A DNA stretch of 37,416 nucleotides from Fluviibacter sp964604465. GTDB lineage: Bacteria > Pseudomonadota > Gammaproteobacteria > Burkholderiales > Rhodocyclaceae. The position numbers and the translations under genes are program-made. The stretch is from contig CAZRYZ010000007.1 in NCBI GenBank assembly GCA_964604465.1, positions 1 through 37,416 on the forward strand. The letters are read 5' to 3'. Shown here in pieces: positions 7,614-15,669 of the stretch (within the stretch, counting starts at the first letter, position 1; each line of letters begins with the position of its first letter). The notes beneath the pieces were generated by a model. It did not search any database, was not told where the DNA came from, and saw only the letters and a program-made list of their open reading frames with translations.

Positions 7614-8423
7614 ATGACCCAAGAGAAAAAAACCGTGACCGGCATGCCGGATGTCCAATCATCCGCTGACAGCCGCCAAATTGCGATCAATAAAGTTGGT
7701 ATTAAATCGATTCGCCACCCTATTGTGGTCGCCGACAAGGCTGAAGGCGTGCAACATACAATCGCCAACTTCAACATGTACGTCGGGTTGCCGCATAACT
7801 TCAAGGGCACCCATATGTCGCGCTTTGTCGACATCCTGAACAATCAGTCGCGCGAAATCTCCGTTGAAAACTTTCCGGTGATGCTCAAGGAGATGGTGGA
7901 ACGGCTCGAAGCTGCATCCGGGCATATCGAGATGAACTTCCCATATTTCATCAACAAAGCAGCGCCGATCTCCGGCGTGCAAAGCCTGATGGATTATGAC
8001 GTAACCCTGATCGGCGACATCAATGGCGACAATATCTGCGTCGCCGTCAAAGTGGTCGTGCCAGTCACCAGCCTCTGCCCGTGCTCCAAGGAAATTTCGG
8101 AACGTGGCGCGCATAACCAGCGTTCTCATGTCACCGTCACAGTGAAATCGCAGGACTACATCTGGATTGAAGAAATTGTAGCGCTTGTCGAAAAAGAAGC
8201 TTCCTGCGAGGTCTTTGGCCTGCTCAAGCGTCCGGATGAGAAGTACGTGACCGAACGCGCCTATGACAACCCAAAATTTGTCGAGGACATGGTGCGTGAT
8301 GTGGCGGCTCGCCTCAATAGCGACCCCCGTATCGATGCCTATGTCGTGGAGTCAGAAAACTTTGAATCCATTCATAATCACTCGGCGTATGCGCTGATTG
8401 AGTGGGAGCGCCCATCCGCCTGA
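7614..8423 (+). CDS. folE2: GTP cyclohydrolase FolE2 (type IB)
   Basis: A 269-residue enzyme of the COG1469/FolE2 family, which makes 7,8-dihydroneopterin triphosphate from GTP for folate and queuosine synthesis. It is unrelated in sequence to zinc-dependent FolE. The family's cysteine region is present as SLCPCSKEISERGAH (residues 153-167), preceded by GTHMSRF (66-72). FolE2 enzymes tolerate several metals and can serve as a zinc-independent backup, but here the gene is only 6 nt after dxs, with no Zur-like operator that I can see. This suggests constitutive use. No good Shine-Dalgarno is visible at ATG 7614; an ATG at 7644 is possible. Confidence 0.94.
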   Translation: MTQEKKTVTGMPDVQSSADSRQIAINKVGIKSIRHPIVVADKAEGVQHTIANFNMYVGLPHNFKGTHMSRFVDILNNQSREISVENFPVMLKEMVERLEAASGHIEMNFPYFINKAAPISGVQSLMDYDVTLIGDINGDNICVAVKVVVPVTSLCPCSKEISERGAHNQRSHVTVTVKSQDYIWIEEIVALVEKEASCEVFGLLKRPDEKYVTERAYDNPKFVEDMVRDVAARLNSDPRIDAYVVESENFESIHNHSAYALIEWERPSA

Positions 8424-8442
8424 TCGAAAGACGCCGCCCAAC

Positions 8443-8470
8443 AAAAATGCCACCCGAGGGTGGCATTTTT
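8443..8470. terminator. Bidirectional rho-independent terminator between folE2 and rplS
   Basis: A perfect inverted repeat (arms 8443-8455 and 8458-8470) forms a GC stem GCCACCC/GGGTGGC, flanked by runs of A on the left and T on the right. It gives a T-tract when read on either strand, fitting the convergent genes folE2 (+) and rplS (-). Confidence 0.92.
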
Positions 8471-8489
8471 TTGGAACAGCAAGTATGGC

Positions 8490-8864
8490 TTAGGCCGTTG
8501 CCTTGCGCTCCAGCTTTTCCTTGATGCGTGCCGACTTGCCCGAGCGCTCGCGCAGGTAGTACAGCTTGGCGCGACGGACATCACCGCGGCGCTTCAGTTC
8601 GATCGATGCGACCAGCGGCGAGTAAGTCTGGAACGTACGCTCCACGCCTTCACCCGACGAAATCTTGCGCACGATAAAATTGGAATTCAGACCGCGGTTA
8701 CGCTTGGCAATCACCACACCTTCGTAAGCCTGCAGACGTTCGCGCGTACCTTCCTTCACCTTCACCTGAACGATCACGGTGTCACCCGGAGAAAATTCGG
8801 GAATGGTTTTACCTTCGCTGACGCGGGCGATTTCTTCCTGTTCGAGTTGTTGAATCAGATTCAT
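8490..8864 (-). CDS. rplS: 50S ribosomal protein L19
   Basis: A 124-residue basic protein of the bL19 family, located at the 30S-50S interface. The conserved core FSPGDTVIVQVKVKEG (24-39), RLQAYEGVVIA and the C-terminal basic tail with RRAKLYYLRERSGKSARI are unmistakable. It is the last gene of rpsP-rimM-trmD-rplS, the standard proteobacterial order, and is followed by the terminator at 8443-8470. Confidence 0.98.
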   Translation of the reverse strand: MNLIQQLEQEEIARVSEGKTIPEFSPGDTVIVQVKVKEGTRERLQAYEGVVIAKRNRGLNSNFIVRKISSGEGVERTFQTYSPLVASIELKRRGDVRRAKLYYLRERSGKSARIKEKLERKATA

Positions 8865-8897
8865 GTCGTTGATCTCCTTATTGTGACGACTGCAGAG

Positions 8898-9635
8898 CTA
8901 CTCGCCCGATGGCTCGAGTTTTTTGAGTAGTTGCATTTCTTCCTTGCTGAAAGCTCGACCTTCCAGCAGATCAGGCCGGCGCTCACGGGTCCGTTTAAGG
9001 GACTCGGCCAAACGCCAAACGCGTATTCTCTCATGATTTCCCGATAAAAGCACTTCCGGGACCGCCATGCCCTCATATTGTTCAGGCCGGGTGTAATGCG
9101 GGCAGTCCAGCAAACCTGAAGCAAACGAATCCTCTTCGGCTGACTGGGCGTCATTTAGAACTCCCGGCAACGTGCGCAGAATAGCGTCGATCAGCATCAT
9201 GGCGGGTAACTCGCCGCCCGACACCACAAAATCGCCGATAGAAATCTCCATATCCACCTGGCGCTCGATAACGCGCTCATCGACCCCCTCATAACGGCCA
9301 CAGAGCAGCACCAGTGACGGTTGCGCCGCCAATTCACGCACCAGAGCATCCGTCAGTGGCCGGCCTTGCGGTGACAGGTAGATCACATTGCTTGAAACCC
9401 CGACCAGCGCTCGTCCAGCACTGATTGCTTTTTCCAAAGGCTCTGGCGTCATCACCATACCGGGGCCGCCACCAAAGGGGCGGTCATCAATGGTTTTGTA
9501 CGCATTCGTCGCAAAGTCACGAGGATTGATGGCATCCAGTGTCGCGATCCGATTTTCGAAGGCACGGCGGGAAATGCCAAAACGCGTAATCGCCTCGAAC
9601 ATTTCCGGAAAAAGGGTGATAGCGGCAAATTTCAT
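8898..9635 (-). CDS. trmD: tRNA (guanine-37-N1)-methyltransferase
   Basis: A 245-residue SPOUT-class enzyme that methylates G37 of tRNAs reading CNN and related codons, preventing +1 frameshifts. The N-terminus MKFAAITLFPEMF is diagnostic, and the trefoil-knot AdoMet site is seen in LLCGRYEGVDERVIE and GDFVVSGGELPAM. The ATG at 9635 is selected because it gives this canonical N-terminus; the reading frame remains open 33 codons further upstream, overlapping rimM. It lies 16 nt after rimM and 33 nt before rplS. Confidence 0.97.
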   Translation of the reverse strand: MKFAAITLFPEMFEAITRFGISRRAFENRIATLDAINPRDFATNAYKTIDDRPFGGGPGMVMTPEPLEKAISAGRALVGVSSNVIYLSPQGRPLTDALVRELAAQPSLVLLCGRYEGVDERVIERQVDMEISIGDFVVSGGELPAMMLIDAILRTLPGVLNDAQSAEEDSFASGLLDCPHYTRPEQYEGMAVPEVLLSGNHERIRVWRLAESLKRTRERRPDLLEGRAFSKEEMQLLKKLEPSGE

Positions 9636-9651
9636 GCGGCTGCCTTTTGCC

Positions 9652-10221
9652 TTACCAGTCCAGACCCCATTCGACGACAATACGCCCGGGACCTTCCTGG
9701 GGCCGCACAATTTCCTTGACGATGTCGCCCACAAAGGGAATCAGACGTTCCTGGGGCTTCGGCGCCCTATCGTCACTATCGTCTTTGACAATCAGCACCG
9801 CATTGGCTCCCGTCTCGATCAGGCGGTCGACAATCCCCAACGATTCGTGCTGTGTATTAAATACCGGCAAACCGATCAGATCAGCCCAGTAATACGACTC
9901 GGTTTCCGGTTCAGGGAGTAGTTCCCGAGGGGCGCCTACCCAGAAGCCACGGAAGGATTCCGCGGCCGTACGGTCGGGAGTTTCCACCAGCTGCGCCACA
10001 ATGCCGTCGCCATGCGCGCGCATCTCGACCGGCTTGACAGCGCGCCAAGGCGCCAAGCCTTCTGAATCAGGTTCTTTATGAGTGATCCACCACGTTGGCA
10101 GTTCGAGCCAGCGCTCCGGATCGTCGGCAAAGGGATGTAAATGAAACCATCCTTTAATGCCGTAGGCCGCACCGATGCGGCCCAGCACGACGCAACGCGC
10201 AGGCGCTGCGTCGTCAATCAT
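9652..10221 (-). CDS. rimM: Ribosome maturation factor RimM
   Basis: A 189-residue protein that helps assemble the 30S head, acting with S19. The RimM domain begins at VVLGRIGAAYGIKGWFHL and the PRC-barrel half includes YYWADLIGLPVFN and ends in VVEWGLDW, as usual for the family. The ATG at 10221 is chosen because it lies 7 nt after the rpsP stop and gives the normal family N-terminus. It is cotranscribed with rpsP, trmD and rplS. Confidence 0.96.
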   Translation of the reverse strand: MIDDAAPARCVVLGRIGAAYGIKGWFHLHPFADDPERWLELPTWWITHKEPDSEGLAPWRAVKPVEMRAHGDGIVAQLVETPDRTAAESFRGFWVGAPRELLPEPETESYYWADLIGLPVFNTQHESLGIVDRLIETGANAVLIVKDDSDDRAPKPQERLIPFVGDIVKEIVRPQEGPGRIVVEWGLDW

Positions 10222-10228
10222 GACCGAC

Positions 10229-10483
10229 TTAGGCTGCAAGCTTGGCAGCGTAGCCCTTGGCCAGCAGCGCAACGCGCGGCGATACCTGAGCACCCACGCT
10301 CTTCCAGTATGCCAGGCGATCCATATCCAGACGCAGCGCTTCAGCCGAACCGGAGGCTACGGGGTTGTAGAAACCCAGGCGCTCGACAAAGCGGCCATCG
10401 CGACGGGTGCGCGAATCAGCAACGACGACGGTGTAGAACGGGCGCTTCTTAGCGCCACCACGAGAAAGACGAATAACGACCAT
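10229..10483 (-). CDS. rpsP: 30S ribosomal protein S16
   Basis: An 84-residue bS16 protein. The N-terminus MVVIRLSRGGAKKRPFY and the segment DSRTRRDGRFVERLGFYNP are diagnostic. S16 binds 16S rRNA early in 30S assembly. The ATG at 10483 is chosen because the conserved sequence starts there; it begins 32 nt after the -10 box of a strong promoter. It is the first gene of the rpsP-rimM-trmD-rplS operon. Confidence 0.98.
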   Translation of the reverse strand: MVVIRLSRGGAKKRPFYTVVVADSRTRRDGRFVERLGFYNPVASGSAEALRLDMDRLAYWKSVGAQVSPRVALLAKGYAAKLAA

Positions 10484-10514
10484 ACGGACAGTTCCGGACA
10501 GAGAAAAACCGCAG

Positions 10515-10544
10515 ATTATACAGATGCCGGACAAAAAACGTCAA
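10515..10544 (-). promoter_or_regulatory. Strong sigma-70 promoter of the rpsP operon
   Basis: On the minus strand TTGACG (10539-10544) is separated by 18 nt from a perfect TATAAT (10515-10520). The predicted start lies about 25 nt before the rpsP ATG. The position between pyrF and rpsP fits a dedicated ribosomal-operon promoter. Confidence 0.82.
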
Positions 10545-10590
10545 TATTTCCGAACGCTTATCCGGATCAAGCGCATCACATCCGGGGAGC

Positions 10591-11325
10591 TTAGCTGGAA
10601 AAAACGGTGGCAATACTGGCCTGAACCGCCTCAGCCGCGGCTTTCGGATCAGCCGCCCCCCGAATCGGACGACCCATGACGATGTAATCGGCTCCGTTAC
10701 GGAAGGCTTGCGCTACGTCGACGGTGCGTTTCTGATCATCATCTACCCGGTTCTCGACGGGACGAATCCCCGGCGTCACGATCATGATACGTGACCCCAG
10801 CTCTTTCCGGATTAATGGTGCCTCCAGGCCCGACGAAATAATGCCGTCGCAGCCAGCCTCTAACGAACGACGCGCCCGAGACAACACCAACTGCGACACA
10901 TCGCAATCAAAGCCCAGATCATCCAGGTCCCCGCGATCGAGGCTGGTCAGTGCCGTCACCGCCAGCACTTTTAGATCTCCCTTTTCTTTTCCAGCCGCCT
11001 CCATGATGGCCTGATTTCCATGAATGGTGGCAAAAGCGACGTTGCGCTTAGCCAGCGCTCGAATCGCCGAACGGACGGTTTCCGGCACATCGAAGAATTT
11101 CAGGTCAACAAAGACCTTCTTACCCTTTTCGCCCAGCCAGTCAATCAATTCGAAGTAGCCGCCCGCCATGAACAGTTCCATGCCGACCTTATAAAAACGA
11201 ACGCTATCGCCCAACAGCTCAACCAGCGCCCTGGCTTCAGCCGAGTCGGCGACATCCAGGGCGACAATCAGACGCTCTTCACGCGGAATGGAAATCTGGG
11301 AACGTAGGTCAGTCGTGGTCGTCAT
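10591..11325 (-). CDS. pyrF: Orotidine 5'-phosphate decarboxylase
   Basis: A 244-residue TIM-barrel enzyme that decarboxylates OMP to UMP, the last step of de novo pyrimidine synthesis. Catalytic residues are visible: Asp24 in LIVALDV, Lys46 in FYKVG, and the DLKFFD motif with Asp74, Lys76 and Asp79. TPGIRP and the C-terminal GRPIRGAADP bind phosphate. GGAG lies 7 nt before the ATG. This is the E. coli-like short form rather than the longer form of about 270 residues seen in many actinobacteria and some betaproteobacteria. It is upstream of rpsP but separated by that gene's own promoter. Confidence 0.96.
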   Translation of the reverse strand: MTTTTDLRSQISIPREERLIVALDVADSAEARALVELLGDSVRFYKVGMELFMAGGYFELIDWLGEKGKKVFVDLKFFDVPETVRSAIRALAKRNVAFATIHGNQAIMEAAGKEKGDLKVLAVTALTSLDRGDLDDLGFDCDVSQLVLSRARRSLEAGCDGIISSGLEAPLIRKELGSRIMIVTPGIRPVENRVDDDQKRTVDVAQAFRNGADYIVMGRPIRGAADPKAAAEAVQASIATVFSS

Positions 11326-11383
11326 ACAAAAACTCCGGGGCAGTCAGATCAACGCTGCGCATTATGACAGAGGGGGGAGCCTG

Positions 11384-12262
11384 CTAAAAGGCATGGTTTC
11401 CCGGCAGCATCCGGCGGTGGGATAAATCGGAAAGCTCCGCTGCCACCACACAGCCCAGCAATACCATCAGCCAGCACAGATAAAGCCAGAGCAGAAATAC
11501 CGGCAAGACCGAAAACGGCCCATAGATCGCAGTGTAGGAAGAGAACTTCTGAAGATAGACACCAAAGCCCCATTGCAGGAGCGCAATGCCAAGGCCGCTG
11601 AACAACCCTCCCAGCAAAGCCTCCCGAATCCTGACCCGGCAATTGGGCAGCACATAATTCAACCAGGCCAGAAAAACGACCAGCGTACCAATGCCCACCA
11701 AGCCCGAGGCGCCACGACGCACCCAAACCGGCTCATTGAAATATCCGAGCGACAGGGATACGGCCCACATCAGCCCGGCAAACCCCATGCCGAGAACCAC
11801 CGGCACAATAAGCAAGAGCAGAAGATAATGCCCCAGGCGGTGCATGAATCGTCGATCCGGGGTCAGGCGCCACACGCGGTTGAAAGCCTGCTCGATCGCC
11901 CACAACATGGCCCAGACCACTACCAGCAGAAAACCCACCCCGACCAGCGTAAAGCGTGCCGCGTTCGTTGAAAAACTCAACGTGTAGTTCGCGATCAGCT
12001 TTCCTGCCTTTTCCGGCAACAGATACTTGACCAGCAACTGATCAAAGGCCGCGTGCACATCGGCAAACCAGGGCGCATAACTCGCCACCACCAGAACCAG
12101 CGCGACCAGCGGTACGATCGAAAGCAGCGTGGTGTAAGCCAGCCAAGCGGCCACCACATCAAGCTCGTCAGCACGAATACGCCCAAGCAACGCCAGGAGG
12201 GGTTGCAGTTTCAGGCGCAATAATCGCGCCACGAGTCGTAATCGGGAAATCAGGTTGGTCAT
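11384..12262 (-). CDS. YihY/BrkB-family inner membrane protein
   Basis: A 292-residue membrane protein with about six hydrophobic helices, matching the YihY/virulence-factor-BrkB family (once misnamed RNase BN). Signature stretches are ELDVVAAWLAYTTLLSIVPL near the N-terminus and AIYGPFSVLPVFLLWLYLCW near the C-terminus. The biochemical role is not established; transport has been suggested for the family. The ATG at 12262 is chosen as the family N-terminus; further upstream codons would run into wrbA. It is divergent from wrbA with a 46-nt intergenic region. Confidence 0.9.
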   Translation of the reverse strand: MTNLISRLRLVARLLRLKLQPLLALLGRIRADELDVVAAWLAYTTLLSIVPLVALVLVVASYAPWFADVHAAFDQLLVKYLLPEKAGKLIANYTLSFSTNAARFTLVGVGFLLVVVWAMLWAIEQAFNRVWRLTPDRRFMHRLGHYLLLLLIVPVVLGMGFAGLMWAVSLSLGYFNEPVWVRRGASGLVGIGTLVVFLAWLNYVLPNCRVRIREALLGGLFSGLGIALLQWGFGVYLQKFSSYTAIYGPFSVLPVFLLWLYLCWLMVLLGCVVAAELSDLSHRRMLPGNHAF

Positions 12263-12308
12263 GCAATACGAGCTGATCGCGGCAGGTTGGTCGCAGGTAT
12301 GATACGGC

Positions 12309-12911
12309 ATGCACAAAATTCTCGTTCTCTACTACAGCCAGAAGGGTGCTGTTGAGGCTCTGGCGCAGTCCCTTGCGCGCGGCATCGATAGCGTACCCGG
12401 TGTCGAGGCGATTCTGCGCACCGTGCCCCGCGTTAGCACGGTCTGTGAAGCCACCGAGCCCGAGGTGCCGGTCAGCGGCGCGCCCTATGTCTCACTTCAG
12501 GACCTCAGCGACTGTGCCGGTCTGGCACTTGGCAGCCCCGTCCGCTTTGGCAACATGGCCGCCCCGATGAAGTATTTCTGGGATAGCACGATCGCCACCT
12601 GGCTTTCCGGAGAGCTGATCGGCAAACCGGCCGCCGTTTTCACCTCATCGGGAAGCCTGCATGGCGGCAATGAAAGTACGCTTCTCAGCATGATGCTGCC
12701 GCTGTTTCATCACGGGATGTTACTGATGGGTCTCCCCTACAGCCACCCGGAACTCTCCAGCACACAAACCGGCGGAACCCCTTATGGCGCCAGCCATATC
12801 TCCGGCATGAATGGCGACCCGACACTCTCCGACGATGAGCTAACGTTGGCGCGTGCTCTGGGAAAACGCCTTGCCGAAACTGCCCTCAAGCTGCAGGCAA
12901 AGACCTCATGA
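12309..12911 (+). CDS. wrbA: NAD(P)H:quinone oxidoreductase, WrbA type
   Basis: A 200-residue flavodoxin-like enzyme that performs two-electron reduction of quinones, limiting radical formation. The FMN-phosphate loop is in LYYSQKGAVEALAQ (6-19), and the flavin-contacting GSPVRFGNMAAPMKYFWD and TSSGSLHGG are conserved. Length matches WrbA. Its last four bases ATGA overlap the next gene, so the two are coupled. This pairing with a DUF2069 gene and a divergent YihY gene is common in betaproteobacteria. Confidence 0.93.
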   Translation: MHKILVLYYSQKGAVEALAQSLARGIDSVPGVEAILRTVPRVSTVCEATEPEVPVSGAPYVSLQDLSDCAGLALGSPVRFGNMAAPMKYFWDSTIATWLSGELIGKPAAVFTSSGSLHGGNESTLLSMMLPLFHHGMLLMGLPYSHPELSSTQTGGTPYGASHISGMNGDPTLSDDELTLARALGKRLAETALKLQAKTS

Positions 12912-13336
12912 GCGTCATTCCCTCTGCCTCTCCGGTTCAGATTGATCAGGGAGCGCTCAATCGCTTGCGCTGGGCTGCCGTACTCTCGTGCGTTGCCCTC
13001 ATCCTGTTGTCGCTCGCCTGGGAGCGATGGCTGGCACCGATTCGCCCGGGGGGCTCCTGGCTCATGCTCAAAGCCGTGCCGCTATTGCTGCCGCTTCCCG
13101 GTCTACTCAGAGGCAAACGCTATGCCTATCAGTGGTCATCCCTGCTGATTCTGATCTACCTGTGCGAGGGCCTCGTACGCGGCACCAGTGATACGGGCAC
13201 TAGCCAGATACTGGCCTGGGTCGAAACCGTGCTGGCCGGCGTTTTCTTTATCAGCGTCCTGGTTTTCTGTTATCGCACCCGGCCCTCGCTGACCAACCCG
13301 GCCCTCAAACGTTCACGCAAGAAGGCGTCAGCCTAG
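12908..13336 (+). CDS. DUF2069 membrane protein
   Basis: A 142-residue membrane protein with four predicted helices: near RWAAVLSCVALILLSLAW, MLKAVPLLLPLPGLL, WSSLLILIYLCEGLV and VLAGVFFISVLVFCY. It resembles the DUF2069 family, which has no known activity, and ends in a basic tail. Start ATG overlaps the wrbA stop. The coupling suggests a linked function with the quinone reductase, but this is inference. Confidence 0.85.
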   Translation: MSVIPSASPVQIDQGALNRLRWAAVLSCVALILLSLAWERWLAPIRPGGSWLMLKAVPLLLPLPGLLRGKRYAYQWSSLLILIYLCEGLVRGTSDTGTSQILAWVETVLAGVFFISVLVFCYRTRPSLTNPALKRSRKKASA

Positions 13337-13366
13337 GGTCAGAGGGTGCGGTCGGGCGACGCGCGC

Positions 13367-14839
13367 CTAAGCCCCTGCTCCGGTTCCACCTACGGTCAGA
13401 CCATCGATACGCAGGGTAGGCTGACCAACCCCGACCGGTACGCTCTGCCCTTCCTTGCCGCAGGTACCCACACCGGAGTCCAGGGCTAGGTCGTTACCCA
13501 CCATGCTGACGCGAGTCAGCGCGTCCGGCCCATTGCCGATCAATGTCGCGCCCTTGATCGGATACTGGATCTGGCCGTTTTCGACCCAGTACGCTTCCGA
13601 CATGGAAAACACAAATTTTCCATTCGTAATATCGACCTGACCACCACCAAAGTTAACCGCATAAATACCCTTGTCGATCGATGCCACGATTTCCCTGGGA
13701 TCCATCTGACCGGGCAGCATATAGGTGTTTGTCATGCGTGGCAGGGGCAAGTGGGCATAGGATTCTCGCCGGCCATTCCCGGTGGGTGCGACACCCATCA
13801 AACGGGCGTTATGCGTATCCTGGATGTACCCCCGCAGAATGCCATCTTCAATGAGGACAGTCCGCTGTGCCGGTGTACCCTCGTCATCCACATTCAAGGA
13901 GCCACGACGACCTGACAACGTGCCGTCATCCACCACGGTGACCCCGGGCGCCGCAACACGCTCGCCGATCCGGTTGGCAAATGCGGAACTGCCTTTTCGA
14001 TTGAAGTCGCCCTCGAGCCCATGACCAATCGCTTCGTGCAACAGGATCCCGGGCCATCCGGGGCCCAAAACCACCGGCATTTGACCCGCTGGTGCAGGCC
14101 GCGCATCGAGATTCGTCACTGCCTGATGCACAGCTTCCCGCGCATAACGTTGCAGTAAGTCATCGGTAAACATAGCGTAATCGGTCCGACCACCGCCGCC
14201 GGCGTAGCCCTGCTCGCGTCGTCCATCCTGCTCCACAATCACAGTGAGCCCCAGCCGGACCAAAGGACGAACATCCGCAACCCGTTGCCCATCGGCACGC
14301 TGCACCATCACCACGTCGTATTCCCCCGAGAGGGATGCCATTACCTGTTTGACCCGGGGGTCAATCGCCCGCGCCAGATGTTCCAGCTTTTCCAGCAAAG
14401 CCACTTTTTCGGGTGCCGGCAACGAGGCAATAGGGTCGATCGGCAAATAGCGATCTGCAGCAATCGCTTCTCGCGTCGCGACTTCAACGCCCGAGGTACC
14501 GCCCCCCGTTGCACCAATCTCACGCACGGCGGTGCTGGCAGATTTTAGGGAAGGCAACGACACATCATCAGAATAGGCAAAGGCCGTCTTCTCGCCACTG
14601 ATGGCGCGAACGCCCACGCCTTGATCAATACTGAAACTCCCGGCCTTGACGATCCCCTCTTCGAGGCTCCATCCCTCTGATCGGGTTTTCTGGAAATAGA
14701 TATCGGCATCATCCACGCGGCCACCCAGGATATGCCCGAGCACGCCCTCGACTTGCGGGGACGTGAGTTCATGGGCTTCCAGCAGAAGATTTTCTGCCAG
14801 GCCCAGCGTGTTCTGAGAGGAGGTTTTCTGCATCGTCAT
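13367..14839 (-). CDS. tldD: Metalloprotease TldD
   Basis: A 490-residue protein of the TldD/PmbA (U62) family. The zinc-binding HEAIGH motif, in LLHEAIGHGLEGDF, lies near residues 265-275. TldD forms a heterodimer with TldE (PmbA), which is not in this window; together they degrade unfolded peptides, as in microcin B17 maturation and CcdA turnover. A late GGGQVDITNGKFVFSMSEAYW segment is also conserved. The start overlaps the nitrilase stop by four bases (ATGA), so it is the third gene of the yhdP-nitrilase-tldD operon. Confidence 0.96.
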   Translation of the reverse strand: MTMQKTSSQNTLGLAENLLLEAHELTSPQVEGVLGHILGGRVDDADIYFQKTRSEGWSLEEGIVKAGSFSIDQGVGVRAISGEKTAFAYSDDVSLPSLKSASTAVREIGATGGGTSGVEVATREAIAADRYLPIDPIASLPAPEKVALLEKLEHLARAIDPRVKQVMASLSGEYDVVMVQRADGQRVADVRPLVRLGLTVIVEQDGRREQGYAGGGGRTDYAMFTDDLLQRYAREAVHQAVTNLDARPAPAGQMPVVLGPGWPGILLHEAIGHGLEGDFNRKGSSAFANRIGERVAAPGVTVVDDGTLSGRRGSLNVDDEGTPAQRTVLIEDGILRGYIQDTHNARLMGVAPTGNGRRESYAHLPLPRMTNTYMLPGQMDPREIVASIDKGIYAVNFGGGQVDITNGKFVFSMSEAYWVENGQIQYPIKGATLIGNGPDALTRVSMVGNDLALDSGVGTCGKEGQSVPVGVGQPTLRIDGLTVGGTGAGA

Positions 14840-15669
14840 GTCGTAATTCTACGGTGTTTCAATGCGGGCAGGCGGTGACGGATGGTTTCAAGACGCTGAC
14901 GGTTGAAATCGGCGCACACCCAACCTTCGCCACTGGGCAAGACGGAGAGAATCTCGCCCCAGGGATCAATGATCATGCTGTGGCCCCAGGTCTTGCGCCC
15001 GGTTTCGTGCCGGCCTCCCTGAGCACTGGCGATGACGTAGCACTGGTTCTCGATGGCGCGTGCGCGCAGTAGAACCTCCCAGTGCGCCTCACCGGTGGTT
15101 GCCGTAAAGGCCGCGGGCAGAATCAGGATATCGACGTGGCCCAGCTGGCGGAAATACTCGGGGAAACGTAGGTCGTAACAGATGGATAAACCAATACGGG
15201 CAAAAGGCGTATCAAAGGCAACCGGGATATCACCGGCTTCGATACTCAAAGACTCATCGTAACTCTCGGCACCAGCCTTGAAACCAAACAGATGCATCTT
15301 GTCGTACCGACTCACCTGCTGCCCCTGCGGATCAAAAACCAGCGTAGCATTCAGCGCACGGGACGGATCCCTCCCAAGCAATGGAATGGAGCCACCCACC
15401 AGCCAGACCTGATGCAATGCCGCCAGCTCAGCCAGCAGCGATTGCAGCGGCCCTGTGCCCGGCACCTCGCGAACAGCCAGGCGCGCCTCGTCCGTTGCAC
15501 CGATCATCGGAAAGAATTCGGGCAGCACGATAAGTCGTGCACCATCGGCCGCCGCACCGGCGACCAGACGCCGAACCGCCGCCACGTTATCGTCCACCCG
15601 CGGGGTCGACACCATCTGAACGGCCGCCACACGGATCAAGGCACTGGGTTCGCGGCTCGATTCGCTCAT
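14836..15669 (-). CDS. Carbon-nitrogen hydrolase (nitrilase superfamily, Nit1/deaminated-glutathione amidase-like)
   Basis: A 277-residue nitrilase-superfamily amidase with the complete Glu-Lys-Cys triad: Glu51 in LPEFF, Lys124 in YDKMHLF and Cys164 in SICYDLRFPE. The CYDLRFPE signature points to the Nit1/NitFhit branch, whose bacterial members can hydrolyse deaminated glutathione as metabolite repair; substrate is inferred from similarity. It overlaps yhdP upstream and tldD downstream by four bases each, a tightly coupled cassette. Confidence 0.92.
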   Translation of the reverse strand: MSESSREPSALIRVAAVQMVSTPRVDDNVAAVRRLVAGAAADGARLIVLPEFFPMIGATDEARLAVREVPGTGPLQSLLAELAALHQVWLVGGSIPLLGRDPSRALNATLVFDPQGQQVSRYDKMHLFGFKAGAESYDESLSIEAGDIPVAFDTPFARIGLSICYDLRFPEYFRQLGHVDILILPAAFTATTGEAHWEVLLRARAIENQCYVIASAQGGRHETGRKTWGHSMIIDPWGEILSVLPSGEGWVCADFNRQRLETIRHRLPALKHRRITT

